Below, piece after piece: positions 21,149 through 32,116 of a stretch of 46,238 nt of DNA. The notes under the pieces are model-generated. The model worked only from the letters and a program-made list of their open reading frames with translations, was not told where the DNA came from and ran no database searches. A program made the position numbers and the translations under genes. Each line of letters starts with the position of its first letter. The first letter of the stretch is position 1. Origin of the DNA: Gracilaria domingensis (taxonomy: Eukaryota > Rhodophyta > Florideophyceae > Gracilariales > Gracilariaceae); NCBI GenBank assembly GCA_022539475.1, contig VCMS01000374.1:1-46238 (forward strand), written 5' to 3'.

Positions 21149-21249
21149 TAGAAAGATTAGGAGATTGAAGGGTTTGACACTCTTGTGTATTCCGTCTTTG
21201 AGGTTCGTTTCCCCTTGGAAGTTCCCGTGTAACGGTTCGCTGGATACCG

Positions 21250-23449
21250 ATGTCTCGGAAGCCCTCGGATGCGGAGCCTGCGATCACTCGCAGTCGTTCC
21301 CACAACGGTGGTGCTCCCGCCGATAGTCGACCTCCTTCGAAGATCCTGGTGCGCCCTGGATCGACCCTTGGCGTCAGGCCGTCCTCGAGGCTGTCCACCC
21401 AACCGGCACGCCGGACACTTCCGTTTTCCCCGTTGATTCCTCCTACGGATGGTGCTACTCCGGAAGCTCCCGTCGTTTCTGGCACAGCTCCTGCTGTTCA
21501 AGCTACGTCCGCTGCCACGGTGCAACAACCCCGTCGGGAGAAGGTCAACAACATCTAGGGAATTACCCTGGAAGAGCAGGTTCGCATCTTGCGGGCTGCT
21601 CACAATTCCCTTTTGGGAGCTCATGATTCCCTCATTGGAGAGTTTAGGTCCCTTCGCGATGAAGTGAGGGCTGCTCCTGTGAAGGATGTCGCAGAGGATC
21701 TCCGTATCCTACGGTCTGACGGCAACACTGCTGGAATGTCTTGGAGGACCCGCTGCCTTCGTGGAAGGAGTTGAGACCCGATTCGATCGGATTCGAGAGC
21801 GTCTGGAGACGTTGGAAAAAGCTGCTATGGCAGGATTCAACACTCCGGCGGAGCCGGTTGTCGTGTCGCACCGCGACAAGCACACTGGTCGGGATAGGTC
21901 TCGCCGCAGGCGGAAGTTCAAGGAAGAAGACCAGGACTCGGACTCGTCGAGTACGTCGATTGACAACCCGAATGGCTCGCAAGGTTGCGACTCGTCGGAC
22001 TGCTCCGAGGACGATCGTCGCGCTGGGCGCTATTTACGCTCAAAGCGGTCGTCGGCCTCCCATGGTGCCGTTCGAGCTCGTTCGAAAGGACGGAAACACT
22101 CCGGCCTTAAGGAGCTGAATCCGACAAACCCGATGTATCGGAAGTTATTGTCTTACCGGTACTACCGTTTGGAAGATTCTTCACTGGATCGTACACCCGG
22201 TGGAACGGGAAAAGTCAAGGATTGCATCAAGCGCATGCAACTCTCTCTTCGTAACCAGACCTTTTCTGGAGAAGACCCAGTGTTGGTGCTTGATTTTCTT
22301 GCCCGCTTCGTAGCGGAAGCCGATATTCTCGGTATGAATGAAGGCCAAGCGTACATCGCGTTACCGTATTTCTTACGTAGTGTGGCCGAGGACCAGTACA
22401 ACTCCATGCGGAGCTCTTCACGGGCCTCCGAGGAGGGAGTTACCTGCTGGCCCGAAGCAGTTCAATACCTGCTGAGGTCATACGCCACCAATGATGCTAT
22501 TGGGAATGCCATACTCGCTTTGCGAGACACTCGTCAGCGTCAGGGAGAGAGCGAAACCGATTACTCGGTACGCCTGAACAAGGCTTTCCACCGCAGTGGG
22601 AATGTCTAACCCGTCGGGGAACGCTGCACGATGTTCGTGGATGGGCTGGATCCTGCTATCAAGACCTTAGTCGCCCGCTACCGCGAGGATAAGCGGAAGG
22701 TTACCTACATCGAGTTGGTCCAATACGCTCGAGCGGAAGGTGATGCACTACGTGCACGAGGCCCTAGTACTAGGATCAGGTCCGCCAAGGCGTTGATGAT
22801 GGAGAAAAAATCCCCATCTTTGTCGCTAATAGCGAATGAGGCCTCCCAACGGGAGTATGATAAAGTACAGCTTGCCCATGATGGGTTGGGTTCCATTCCA
22901 ACGACCAAACTACCGTCGACAACGGACGCTTCTTTCGACACGGCCCAAGACGGCACCCTGCTTTACGCAGATGCCAACCGTGTTCACGGACCTCGAATTC
23001 CGTACTCGAACGGAGCAACCCGTTTTCAACGTCCAGGATGGAAGGACACCCGACCTTGGGTAGGGTTCACCGATGCTCGGAATGCGGCCCCGCGTACGGG
23101 TGGTAGATTGGCAATCTGTCACCTCTGCTACACGCATGGTCACATCTCGCCCCAGTGTCTACTCTCCATGAGAGATATGGCCAAAGTTACGGTGAACTAC
23201 GAGGCCCTCACTCCTGAGGAGAAGCAATCCGTCCCAATGAAGTCGTATCTGCGTGCCAAGACGGACTTTTCACATGCCGTCACGACAGCTCCGCCACAAC
23301 GGAATGTCCCCGCACAGCCGGTACGCCCTGCTCCACAGGTTGTTGCCGATCAAAACACCGCTCATGCGGGACCCCACGGCCAACGGGCCCATGCACTTGT
23401 TGCCGAGGAACCTGAGCAGCCGCCGCAGGCGGAAGCCCAGGGAAACTAA
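21250..23449 (+). pseudogene. gag: gag of element 1 (matrix/capsid region plus zinc knuckle)
   Basis: Gag packages the element RNA. The ATG at 21250 opens a Ser/Pro/Arg-rich N-terminus. The reading frame is interrupted by TAG at 21556-21558, a frameshift near 21720, and TAA at 22607-22609, but is protein-like throughout. The middle part (DPVLVLDFLARFVAEAD, about 22275) resembles retrotransposon capsid proteins and aligns by eye with gag of element 2 (DPIAIIDFLQRF). The nucleocapsid motif CHLCYTHGHISPQC (about 23117-23160) is a CX2CX4HX4C zinc knuckle. The stop TAA at 23447 is directly preceded by the slippery heptamer GGGAAAC. Confidence 0.8.
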
Positions 23450-23483
23450 ACGAGGGAGTCTCCCTTTCGGGAGAGACGTCCTC
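23440..23483 (+). promoter_or_regulatory. Programmed -1 frameshift signal at the gag/pol junction, element 1
   Basis: In the gag frame the last codons are CAG GGA AAC TAA, so 23440-23446 is a canonical X XXY YYZ heptamer, G GGA AAC. The pol frame is the -1 frame and is open from 23416. Twelve bases after the heptamer, TCTCCC (23459-23464) pairs with GGGAGA (23469-23474) around TTTC; GAGG and CCTC may extend it outward. This is the usual slippery site plus stem-loop layout. Confidence 0.7.
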
Positions 23484-24436
23484 AGGATCGAGGCTGTTGA
23501 CGTCCGAGGCGTCACCGCCTCGCTCCCCGGTGAAAATCCTTTCGAGGATTGACGCCGCTGACGCGGATTCGGAACACCTTGGTGTTTTGCGTCGACCGTG
23601 GATACGGGTGAAGAATAACCGGGTCCCGGATAAAATCATGGTGATGGCCAAGCGTAACTATAAGGTATACGCTGACCTTGGCCTTGACCCCCAGTTTATG
23701 GTGCGTTACCTGACTGTATTAGACACAGGTGCAGGTCCGAACTTCATCGTTGAATCGCTCCTAACACCGCCATTGCGGGCTCGTATGCGCAGCGGCACCT
23801 TGCCGGACGTCGCAGATGCGAACAACAACCCGTTATCAACGGTGGGAACAATCGGCTTAGTCGTGCGTTTGGGAACATATGTGGTGAAGGTCGACTTCAT
23901 CGTGTGCCGGTCATTAGCTGCCCCAATCATCTTGGGTTGTGACTATTGCGACAGGTTTGTCGATTCGATAAGACCCCGCCTCAGGCTTGTGGAACTTGAG
24001 GACGGTTCGTCCGTCCCTATTGTTGGTCGTCCTCTGAAGCGTGCGTCGAAGAAACATGTTCCTCTGCCTGCTGCGCAGGAATCTCAACCAGCTTCACGTG
24101 AGTCCACCAAGCTTCGCGTCGCTGCGTCGATCGCAATCCCGCCGGAGTCCCAAGAAATGGTGTCAGTTAATTCCCGCCAACACGGTCTTCGGGTTATTCA
24201 ACCTCTTCCCTCGTTGTACGAGAAATACCAACTCGCTGTCGCGAATGGTGTTGTGCAAGTCACACCGGATACTCCGTTTCGGATACTTGTTGCCAACCTT
24301 GGCAGTACCCCCCAGTATCTGGTGAAGAACCAAGTCATTGGGTCTGTGACGCCGCATCCGCTCGCGATGCTCCCAACGAAGATGACGGCTGCCGATGTCC
24401 TCGGATTAGTTACCTCCGAAGAGGACGACACCCCAT

Positions 24437-24450
24437 CTAAGGAGGGGGAG
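24437..24450 (+). promoter_or_regulatory. Internal copy of the polypurine tract, between protease and RT
   Basis: CTAAGGAGGGGGAG, identical to the 14-mer that includes the 3' polypurine tract at 31329-31342. Its wider context (CCATCT upstream, GA downstream) is shared with the second internal copy at 27664-27677. Confidence 0.6.
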
Positions 24451-27400
24451 GAAGCGGTTGTTTTCGCGGGTAAAACTACCGTTGCAACGGAGAAGTTCCC
24501 GGCTGACTCGGAAGCCAACCCTGTGTCAGGGACAGAAGAGCGCAAGCCCACGAGCTACGACAAGGTTGACCCCTTGAAGGCGCTCGAGGAACTTGATCTC
24601 GGTCATGTACCGGAGTCGCACCGTGAACGTCTGAGAGACATGTTACGGGAGTTTACCACAATGTGGGATGGCTCTCTTGGAGAGATATATGCAACGGAAC
24701 ACCGTATCGATTTGCTGCCGAATACGCGTCCGATAGCGCAACCACCTTACAGGGCAGGACCGAAGGCTCGGGAAGAAGAACAGTTCCAAGTGGATAAGAT
24801 GCTCCGCGCAGGCGTGATTGAAAACGCCGAGTCGCCATGGGCATCCCCAGTTGTACTGGCACTCAAAGCCGACGGAACCTGGAGGTTCTGTGTCGACCAC
24901 CGCCGGCTTACTGCCGTGACGATCAGAGATACGTACCCCATCCCTCGTATGGACGAGTGCATCGATTCGCTCGGCAACGCTACCGTGTTCACGGCATTGG
25001 ACGCCAATTGGGGATACTGGCAAGTTTCCGTTAGGGAGCAAGACCGCGATAAGACCGCGTTCGTTTGCCACTCGAGCAGTTACCGCTTCAAGCGGATGCC
25101 TTTTGGCCTAACCAACGCGCCCGCTACGTTCCAGCGTGCCATCGACATCTTGTTGAGCCGCTTCAAGTGGCGTACCTGTCTCGTCTACCTTGACGATATC
25201 ATCGTGTTTTCCAGTAATCTGGACGACCATCTCGCCCATGTCAGGGACGTGATGACCACTCTGCGCAATGCAGGTATAACCCTCAAGCTGAGGAAGTGTG
25301 AATTCTTCACCGATACTGTCAAGTATCTTGGACACATCATCCATCCAGGACGGTTGATGATCGAGGAGGCTCGCGTCAAATCACTCGCCAAGGCGAAGGC
25401 ACCGCGGACTCAAACGGAATTACGCTCCTTCTTAGGGCTGGTCAACGTCTACAGACGGTTCGTGCCGAACTTTTCGGTCATTGCGGCTCCCTTAAACGCA
25501 CTTTTGCGGAAAGGTCAGCCACCAAAACTGGACCCATTCACGCCCGCACAAGCGGAAGCATTTAACTCCTTAAAGGAGGCTGTCACATCAGCACCGATCT
25601 TATCGTTACCACAACCCGGCCTGCCGTTCTCTGTGGACACGGACTCAAGCGACGACCAAGTGGGATGCGCATTGTTCCAAACCACTCCTGAAGGAGAACG
25701 AAAGCCAATTGGTTATTGGTCACGTTCGCTGAACGTTCACGAACGGAACTACTTCGCTTCGGAGAAAGAGTGTCTCGCAGTTGTTTGGGCACTTTCTACT
25801 CTCCGCCTCTATCTCTTGGGTGTGCACTTTACCGTGTACACGGATCATTCCTCGTTGAGGTGGTTGATGAATATTTGCGATCCATCAGGCCGCCTCATGC
25901 GGTGGAGACTCCGCCTTGCGGAATTCGACTTCGAGGTGGTATACAAGAAGGGGACCCTGAACACTCAGGCGGACGCCTTGTCACGCTTACCCACTGATGG
26001 GGAGACTGTTGTTGCCGAAGACGAGGAAATACCTTGCTTCGTCGCTGACGATAATAACCCGGAACCTCCGGAATGGCAGTTTGACAACTGGCCAGAAGAC
26101 TGGGACGATATAGACGCTGACATTGACGAATGCTTGCTGCAGGCGAAAATGAGGCTGCAAAGCCCCTACCGGGGAATTTTGTCCCGGTAGCACCGGAAGA
26201 GATGATCCGAGAGCAACATGGAGACCCGTTTTGCATCAGGGTCCGTGCCCTACTTAACGGTGGTGATACCCTCCCATTCGTGGTTAACGACATCGGCTAC
26301 CTCGTGAGGACAGTCGAGTCACACCCACAAGTTGTGGTACCACACTCGTTGCAAACGAGGATCCCACACCTTTCGCATTACGCAAAGCTTGTCGGCCACG
26401 CAGGTGGAAGAAAACTGTACCTCACTTTGAGGAAAGACTTCTACTGGCCCGCCATGGCGGTGGATTGTTACGCTACGGTGCGGTTCTGCACCGAGTGCGC
26501 GAAGAATCGCGTGAAACTCCGAAAGAATTCGAAAAAAGTGAAACTATTCCCTGCCAGGGCGCCGCTTGAATTTGTGGCAATCGATATCCTCGGACCATTG
26601 CTTACCACTCGGAGAGGTAACAAATTTCTTCTCGTTATCACCGATCGGTTCTCGAAACTGGTTCGGACAGTACCTCTCAAGAGGATTACCGCATTCACAG
26701 TCGCGAAGGCATTTGCCACGCACTGGATCTTTGTGTACGGCCCTCCTGTGGAGTTATTATTCGATAACGGAAAGCAGTTCGCATCCCGGTTCTTCCAGGA
26801 TGTTTGCCGCATCATGGACGTGTAAAATCTTTTCACAACCACTTACCATCTCCAGTGTAATGGGCAGGTTGAACGGTATAACCGTACGATGCTGGCATCT
26901 CTCCGTTCTTACGTTGCTGACCACCCAAAAACATGGGACTTATACACTGACGCGTTAACCTTTGCGTATAACACGCAGGTGCACAGGACTACTGGTGTTT
27001 CCCCATTCGAACTGGTCTTGTCAAGAGCACCCCCACCTGTGGCGTTAGAATCACAAGCTACCTTGGGCAATTTCTCATCCGTGGGTGATTACCGCCAAAA
27101 ATGGAAGGCTTCGCTAACGAAATTAGTCCCCGCTGCCCGGAAGTCCATGGCAAAAGCCCAAGCCGCTTACAACCGTGATTTTGACGCTCGCTTGCGAGGA
27201 AGAACCCCTGAACCACTTACTGTGGGTCACCGTGTCTTTGTACGGAAGGAAAAATACAACCCTGAAAGGGATAAACGTCATAAGCTCTCGCCTGTGGCGG
27301 ATGGACCCTTCAAGGTAGTCTCGGTTACACCGGACACTTTGGTGGTACAAGTCGCTCACGCGCAGGAGCGGATCTCCCGCGATCGCGTGGTACTGGCCCC

Positions 27401-27663
27401 CCCACCCTCGTCTGAGTTTACCCCGTCTCGTACGGAACCCGTGTCTACGGACTCAACAGCACCGGTACAACCGGAAACAAATGTGATGTCAAGACCTTCA
27501 GTCTTGCCCCACCCCAACAGAGGCCTTACAGACCTCCCGGTGGAGTCGGATCACCCGACTGCGTCGGAAAACAATAGCCACACTGGCACCCCCGTTTCTA
27601 CCCCATCGTTGGGTTCGCTAACCCGCGATGCGGGACGCTCTGCCACTCCCCACGCCGCTCCAT

Positions 27664-27677
27664 CTAAGGAGGGGGAG
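27664..27677 (+). promoter_or_regulatory. Second internal polypurine tract copy
   Basis: The same 14-mer as at 24437 and 31329, inside the linker after integrase. The 20-mer starting CCATCT is exact between 24433 and 27660. Confidence 0.6.
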
Positions 27678-28493
27678 GAGGATATCTGCTCTGCTGAGGA
27701 TTCAATTCCGACGTCGCGTCGTGAGAACAACCGTGCAGCACGGACTGGTCCGACATCTCCGGATGTTCCGGTCAGTGAAGGGACCACGCGCTCGCAACGA
27801 TCGCAACATACACCCGTCCACAAGAAGTCTACACCGTCGCCGGTTGAGGGCACTCACGCAGAAGCGGAATCATTGAAGTCACAAGAAACTCGTGGTTTAC
27901 CAGCCGCGCTCGGTCAAACGGAGTCGAATGATGTCGCCGGCATAAAGCCGACGTCGTCGGAACGAAGCCCCACTGGGGAAAGCGCAGCGACACCGCAACC
28001 CACCGCGCAACGCGATGCAGAAGGACCAGGAACCCTGGGAAATACAGCGGAGCAGCCTCGAGCAGGAAAAAAAGGGACCCCAAGTGCCTCGGTATACACT
28101 GACACCACCGTTGGTGGAATGCCGGACCCTCCGGGGAGAGTTCACGTCAAGGACGGTACGAAATCACCAAGTGCTGGGTATAAGATATCGGCGCAGGCGC
28201 AGCCGCGCGTCGAGATCGCGAGATCGAACGCCGTCGGCGGTGTCAAAAGCCCCGGTAACCCGGACGTAGCCGTTCAGAACGGGAATCAAAAAGTTGGAAA
28301 AATTGGAAATTCAACGGCGCAGCCGTTGAGCGACACCTGTAACAGGGAGGCAGTTCTCCCAAGGGATCGTGGAAACCAACCGTTGGAGCAGTCACGTGCA
28401 CGCACGGTGGTCGAGCCCCGTGAGAAGGCATCTCCCGCGTCAAGCGGAAACGGCGATCAGCAAGCCGCTGCGGCACCGACTGAACCGTCATGA

Positions 28494-28995
28494 CGGAAGG
28501 ATCCACGCAAACTTGCGGTACGACGGCAAGGCGTCGCCAGCTCATCTAGCGTCACCACCCCTCAAAAGGGAATTGCCACCGCCGAGCGGGATACTGCGCA
28601 GGCAGAAATTGCGCTCCATGAGAAGGCGAGGCGACCACCGTGATTCGGGTATTGAGCGCTCCCTAAGAGGTGAAGCAATCGCACGAATTACGGCAAGCTG
28701 CGCGGAAGTTCCACTCGTGGATATCGCACCCCCACAAGGGTTGTCGCAAGGAGATGTGACTACAACACGGCAAGGCCGGCAAGTGTACGTTCAGGAGTAC
28801 GTTGTCGTCGACATTGTCGGGCATACCTGGGACCAGGAGGGCATCTTGTTATACCGCGTCCGTTGGTACGGTTACGACCCAAGTTGGGATACTCTTGAGC
28901 CAATCGAGCACCTGCCTCGCTCGAAGGTCATTAGTTATCACCGTAAAACGGGTACTGCACCGCCAGCGACGCTGGATCAAGCCCAAGTGGGATAA
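28494..28995 (+). pseudogene. Chromodomain segment of element 1 pol
   Basis: Chromodomains at integrase C-termini tether integration to marked histones. The motif runs from about 28787 (EYVVVDIVGH) through LYRVRWYGYDPSWDTLEP to HLPRSKVISYHRK at about 28960, with aromatic positions Tyr, Trp and Trp of the histone-binding cage region. It is in a different frame from the end of the pol linker; frames cross somewhere in 28500-28660, another frameshift or a spliced junction. It ends at TAA 28993-28995. Confidence 0.8.
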
Positions 28996-29384
28996 GGTTG
29001 CCGTAGAAACGGAGGAAGTCAGATCGTTGGCACACACACGTCATGCGACGGGATTGAGTCCATACCACCTTGGTGGGAATGCTCGCCGTATGGACGGTTT
29101 GACCGGCTCGCGGCGCTCGAACACCGATTTTCGGAAAGAAGACTCATTCCTGAGGGTATTTCATCCAGCTCGCTGGTAGTGGCACCCACGCCACGCAATG
29201 GGTATGGTTTTTCCGCCCGGAAGGGTGCGCGTTTTCGGGCGTACCGCAAAGCAAAACCGGCTATGCCGGGAGGAACAAAAGGACACCGTCCGAGACGGGT
29301 AAGAAGAAAGGATACTATTTATCTCAAGCTACACTACTGTATTCAGGTATACACCCAAGCTATGGGGACGGAAGGAGACGACGG
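28996..29384. other. Spacer between chromodomain and antisense ORF, element 1
   Basis: No supported gene. It separates the convergent 3' ends of pol and the antisense ORF and may hold their polyadenylation signals. Confidence 0.4.
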
Positions 29385-31303
29385 CTACTGGCCGGTACCA
29401 CCGCCCTCCTCGGGAGGTTGTACACCGCCAAGGCGTTGAGCCAAGGACTCGGTCATTGCGGCGACATCGCCGGAGGCCATGTTCGCGCCCAGACCCGCGC
29501 CGCGGAGGAAACGAGCAATGATAGCCCCTTCGTCCATACCCGCAGGCGGGGGATTCGCCTCGGAGGCCGCAACCGGAGGGACCGGAGCAGGGTCTGCAGC
29601 TGACTCCGTCGCGACGGGGACCGTGCTCGGCGCAATGCCGCTCGCTCCCTCCGCCGGAGGTTCAGGCGTCTCGTCCATCACTCCCCCATCGTCACCACCC
29701 GTATCATCGGGATCGTTATCCATCATTGGAGCAACCTCGAGGTAATCTCGGTAGTACTCGTCGGAGTGAACGAACCCAGTGAGGTGATCGGCCGGCACGC
29801 GCCGGGGAGCGAAACGGAGCTCAGCCGCTTCCTCAGCGGAGGTCTCCCGGTACTCCCACGGGTCGAAGAAGACATAGTCGCCCGCCAAGGCGGTATTTCT
29901 TCCCATACCTGGGCCGAAGCCACCCGTGTTGGGGGAGTCCGCTCGTCCGCTCTGTCCGAGAGGGACTTCACTCCAGTCGGCGCTGTCGATATAGTCCAGC
30001 AAACCGAGGACTTCCTCGTTGTTGGCACGACCCCCGAGGGGGACTGCAAGATCCAATCCTCAAATGGCGGCTCGCACGCGAGGTTGAATGAACCACAGTC
30101 TGTACTGGTCGTACGCCTCAGCGAGGATATAAGCCGCGGTGCGGACTGCCCATTCGGTGACGACGACCGACCACAACCCGGTACGGGGATCTGTCAGCAG
30201 ATAGGACCCTAAGTAGGTGAACACAACTCAACATAGCACCCCCGGCACGCCTCCAGGTAATTCCACCACTCTAAGAGGGCTACATACCGACCTTTTCGGT
30301 GCGCCGGAGCGATGCGCTGGATTTCCACGTTCTGGTACGGGACAAATTACCCATGTTGGGACCGAGCGCGCCGTTCAAAACGGATGAAGTTCTGAAGGAA
30401 GTTCGACCGCGAACGGCGGGAGAGGTATCGAAACTCTGCCCGAATAATCGGTCGCTGCCAACAGATGGCTTCTTGCCGCGCTACGGGCATCCCGCGCCAC
30501 GTGAAGGTCTCCAACGCCGCGAGGCGGTCGCAGTAGCTGATCTCCCCGCGAGTGCGGTATAGCTCAACGTCGAAGTTGAGACCCGGAGGAATCGGAAACT
30601 CGAATGGAGCCCGGCTTTGCCGTTTGTAAGCCACCTGCACGAACGCAGCATGAGCTTCAGCCCGGGACTCCCGGTTATTCCGCAGCACATGGTGCAAGGA
30701 GATGGCCACGCGACTGCGCCAATCCCACGAAGTGGTCACAATGGCACGCAGGTCCCCCGGAAGGGTGTCTCGCCCGTCGGCGTACTCAGCGATGAGGTTC
30801 TCGTTGAACACCGTTGTCGGGTGAAACCACGGCGCGAGCCGGAGGCGTCTAGCGTGACCCCGGTTCGCCGGATTGAGCCCCACAAGGGAGTTGTACGGCG
30901 GCCAGAGCACGCCAGCTGGAAACCCTTCGAAGGGACCCGCGTTAGCGGCCTGTTGCGCGGAGGAGCCAGAACCGTGTTGGGCGGCAGAACCAGCGGCGGT
31001 GCTGGGAGTTCGGTTGGTCAGTTGCCCGCCTTGCGGGGGCGGTACGGATCGGAACCCGGTGAAGCCCCCGGAGGGGAACGGAGGTTGGTTCGGAGGTTGG
31101 TTCGGCGGCAGTCCACTCATCGTGAGGTCGATTACCGGCGTTGTCGGAGGGTTGGTTTGGAGCGCTGTGGCGTTGGGTTCACTCGAAGGAGGTTCGTTCA
31201 CTGCTACGGCAGGTGTGGGTGTGTGAGTGTGTGAGGGAGAAGTTTGTTGCACCGGCGAGCCGGAAGAGGGCGTGCTTTTATGCGCTATCGCTGGCCTCGC
31301 CAA
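29385..31303 (-). pseudogene. Antisense ORF of element 1, unknown function, broken
   Basis: The reverse strand is coding-like across the whole interval. Part A (31303-30347) is Pro/Ser/Gln-rich at its start; the first real ATG is at 31120 (MSGLPPNQPP). It then becomes a folded-looking region with many Trp, Arg and Tyr (TTSWDWRSRVAISLHHVLRN). Part B, in shifted frames between 30346 and 30057, reads ALLEWWNYLEACRGCYVEL and LWSVVVTEWAVRTAAYILAE. Part C (30056-29385) follows after one in-frame TGA and ends in an Asp/Gly/Pro-rich acidic tail. About 600 residues in all. No domain recognised. A comparable antisense ORF sits at the same place in element 2, so this is a conserved gene of these elements and not a shadow. 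Confidence 0.65.
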
Positions 31304-31328
31304 CCTCGTTCCGAGGACGTCTTGCCGC

Positions 31329-31343
31329 CTAAGGAGGGGGAGA
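31329..31343 (+). promoter_or_regulatory. 3' polypurine tract, element 1
   Basis: AAGGAGGGGGAGA lies immediately upstream of the 3' LTR TG at 31344, the expected primer for plus-strand synthesis. Confidence 0.9.
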
Positions 31344-32116
31344 TGTAGTGCAACGCCCTCGATTGAGGTATTTACTTGAGACTATTCATAATTTCCCGCT
31401 ACGCGGTGAGTGTGGGTCGGGGAATATATGACTGTAGCCATCACTGAGATGGAAGTAGGACACGTGGGACACGGTGTGTGAGTCATGGGAGGTTGGCCAC
31501 TACACGTGGAGAATTGCCACAATTTGTGGAATGTTTAGTTAATATTATTCATTAATTTTAGCGCGAGCAGTACTTAGCGCGCCGGCGTCGCCGCCGTCGC
31601 GCCCAGTAAAGTTCCCCAACCAGGGTGACCCTACTGACGGGTCTTGGCTCTAATCGTTCACGCCTTCGGCGGTGCTCGACTCCTAATCGGAGAGACCCCC
31701 CGTTGACACGGTTCGTTTATCCACCCTGCGTCCTCTAAAGGAACCCAACTGTGGGAGTGTTTTACCGCTGTTTGTCGCGTTCGCCCCTGTATAGGGAAAG
31801 CCCCGGCAGTACGCCGTTATCCTTCGTCACCTTGTCGCGAGGCCCCACCCCGTGGTGCTCTCGCTCTCCTTTTCCTTTTCCATTTCTTTCCTCCAACCCT
31901 CTTCCGAGGTATTGCACACCCACGTGTCGTGGTACTCCCTTCTTTGCTCCACCTTTCTATTTCAACTCTCATCGCCCCGTCGTGACGGTTTGGCCCCGGT
32001 CTTACACCCGGCTCGTTGTGCCATTCCAGAGAGGCTCTGTTCGCTTCGCTACCCTCCGTAGAGGAAGATCACGAACGTCTTCGTGGTGTCTTTTCCCGCT
32101 CACGGGTTGCACTACA
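31344..32116 (+). repeat. 3' LTR of element 1
   Basis: Same length as the 5' LTR (773 bp) with about eight substitutions by eye and no indels: for example near 31417, 31438, 31453, 31537 and four in the last 90 bp. Confidence 0.92.

Larger units (their letters stand above)
23416..28493 (+). pseudogene. pol: pol of element 1: protease, reverse transcriptase, RNase H, integrase
   Basis: Aspartic protease: VLDTGAGPNFI (DTG at 23722-23730). Reverse transcriptase: FCVDHRRL, LDANWGYWQ, MPFGLTNAPATFQ and YLDDIIVFS (catalytic DD at 25192-25197). RNase H: VDTDSSDD, YTDHSSLRWL and ADALSR. Integrase: an HHCC zinc region ending FCTECAKNR, then FVAIDILGP, LLFDNGKQF and NGQVERYNRT giving the D, D, E residues; the second motif reads FDNG where TDNG is usual. 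Breaks: a frameshift near 26130-26190 between RNase H and integrase, and TAA at 26823-26825 inside the integrase core. Downstream of the core is a long Ser/Thr/Pro-rich linker to the TGA at 28491. Confidence 0.9.
20360..32116 (+). mobile_element. Ty3/gypsy chromovirus element 1, complete, 11.8 kb
   Basis: Two 773-bp direct LTRs bound gag, pol (protease, RT, RNase H, integrase), a chromodomain and an antisense ORF. The order PR-RT-RH-IN defines Ty3/gypsy and the C-terminal chromodomain defines the chromovirus branch. A primer binding site follows the 5' LTR and a polypurine tract precedes the 3' LTR. Flanks read AGAAC and ACAAC, a possible 5-bp target duplication with one change. LTRs differ at about eight positions by eye, so insertion is recent, yet gag and pol carry at least three nonsense codons and three frameshifts. 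Confidence 0.92.

Noticed and set aside
20767..21168. ORFs inside the LTRs (also 31751-32251)
   Set aside because: They are identical in both LTRs because the LTRs are duplicates; there is no domain and they differ only where LTRs diverge.
21018..21624. Antisense ORFs over the start of gag, element 1
   Set aside because: Low-complexity mirror of the Ser/Pro/Arg-rich gag N-terminus. Unlike the 29385-31303 antisense ORF, there is no counterpart in element 2.
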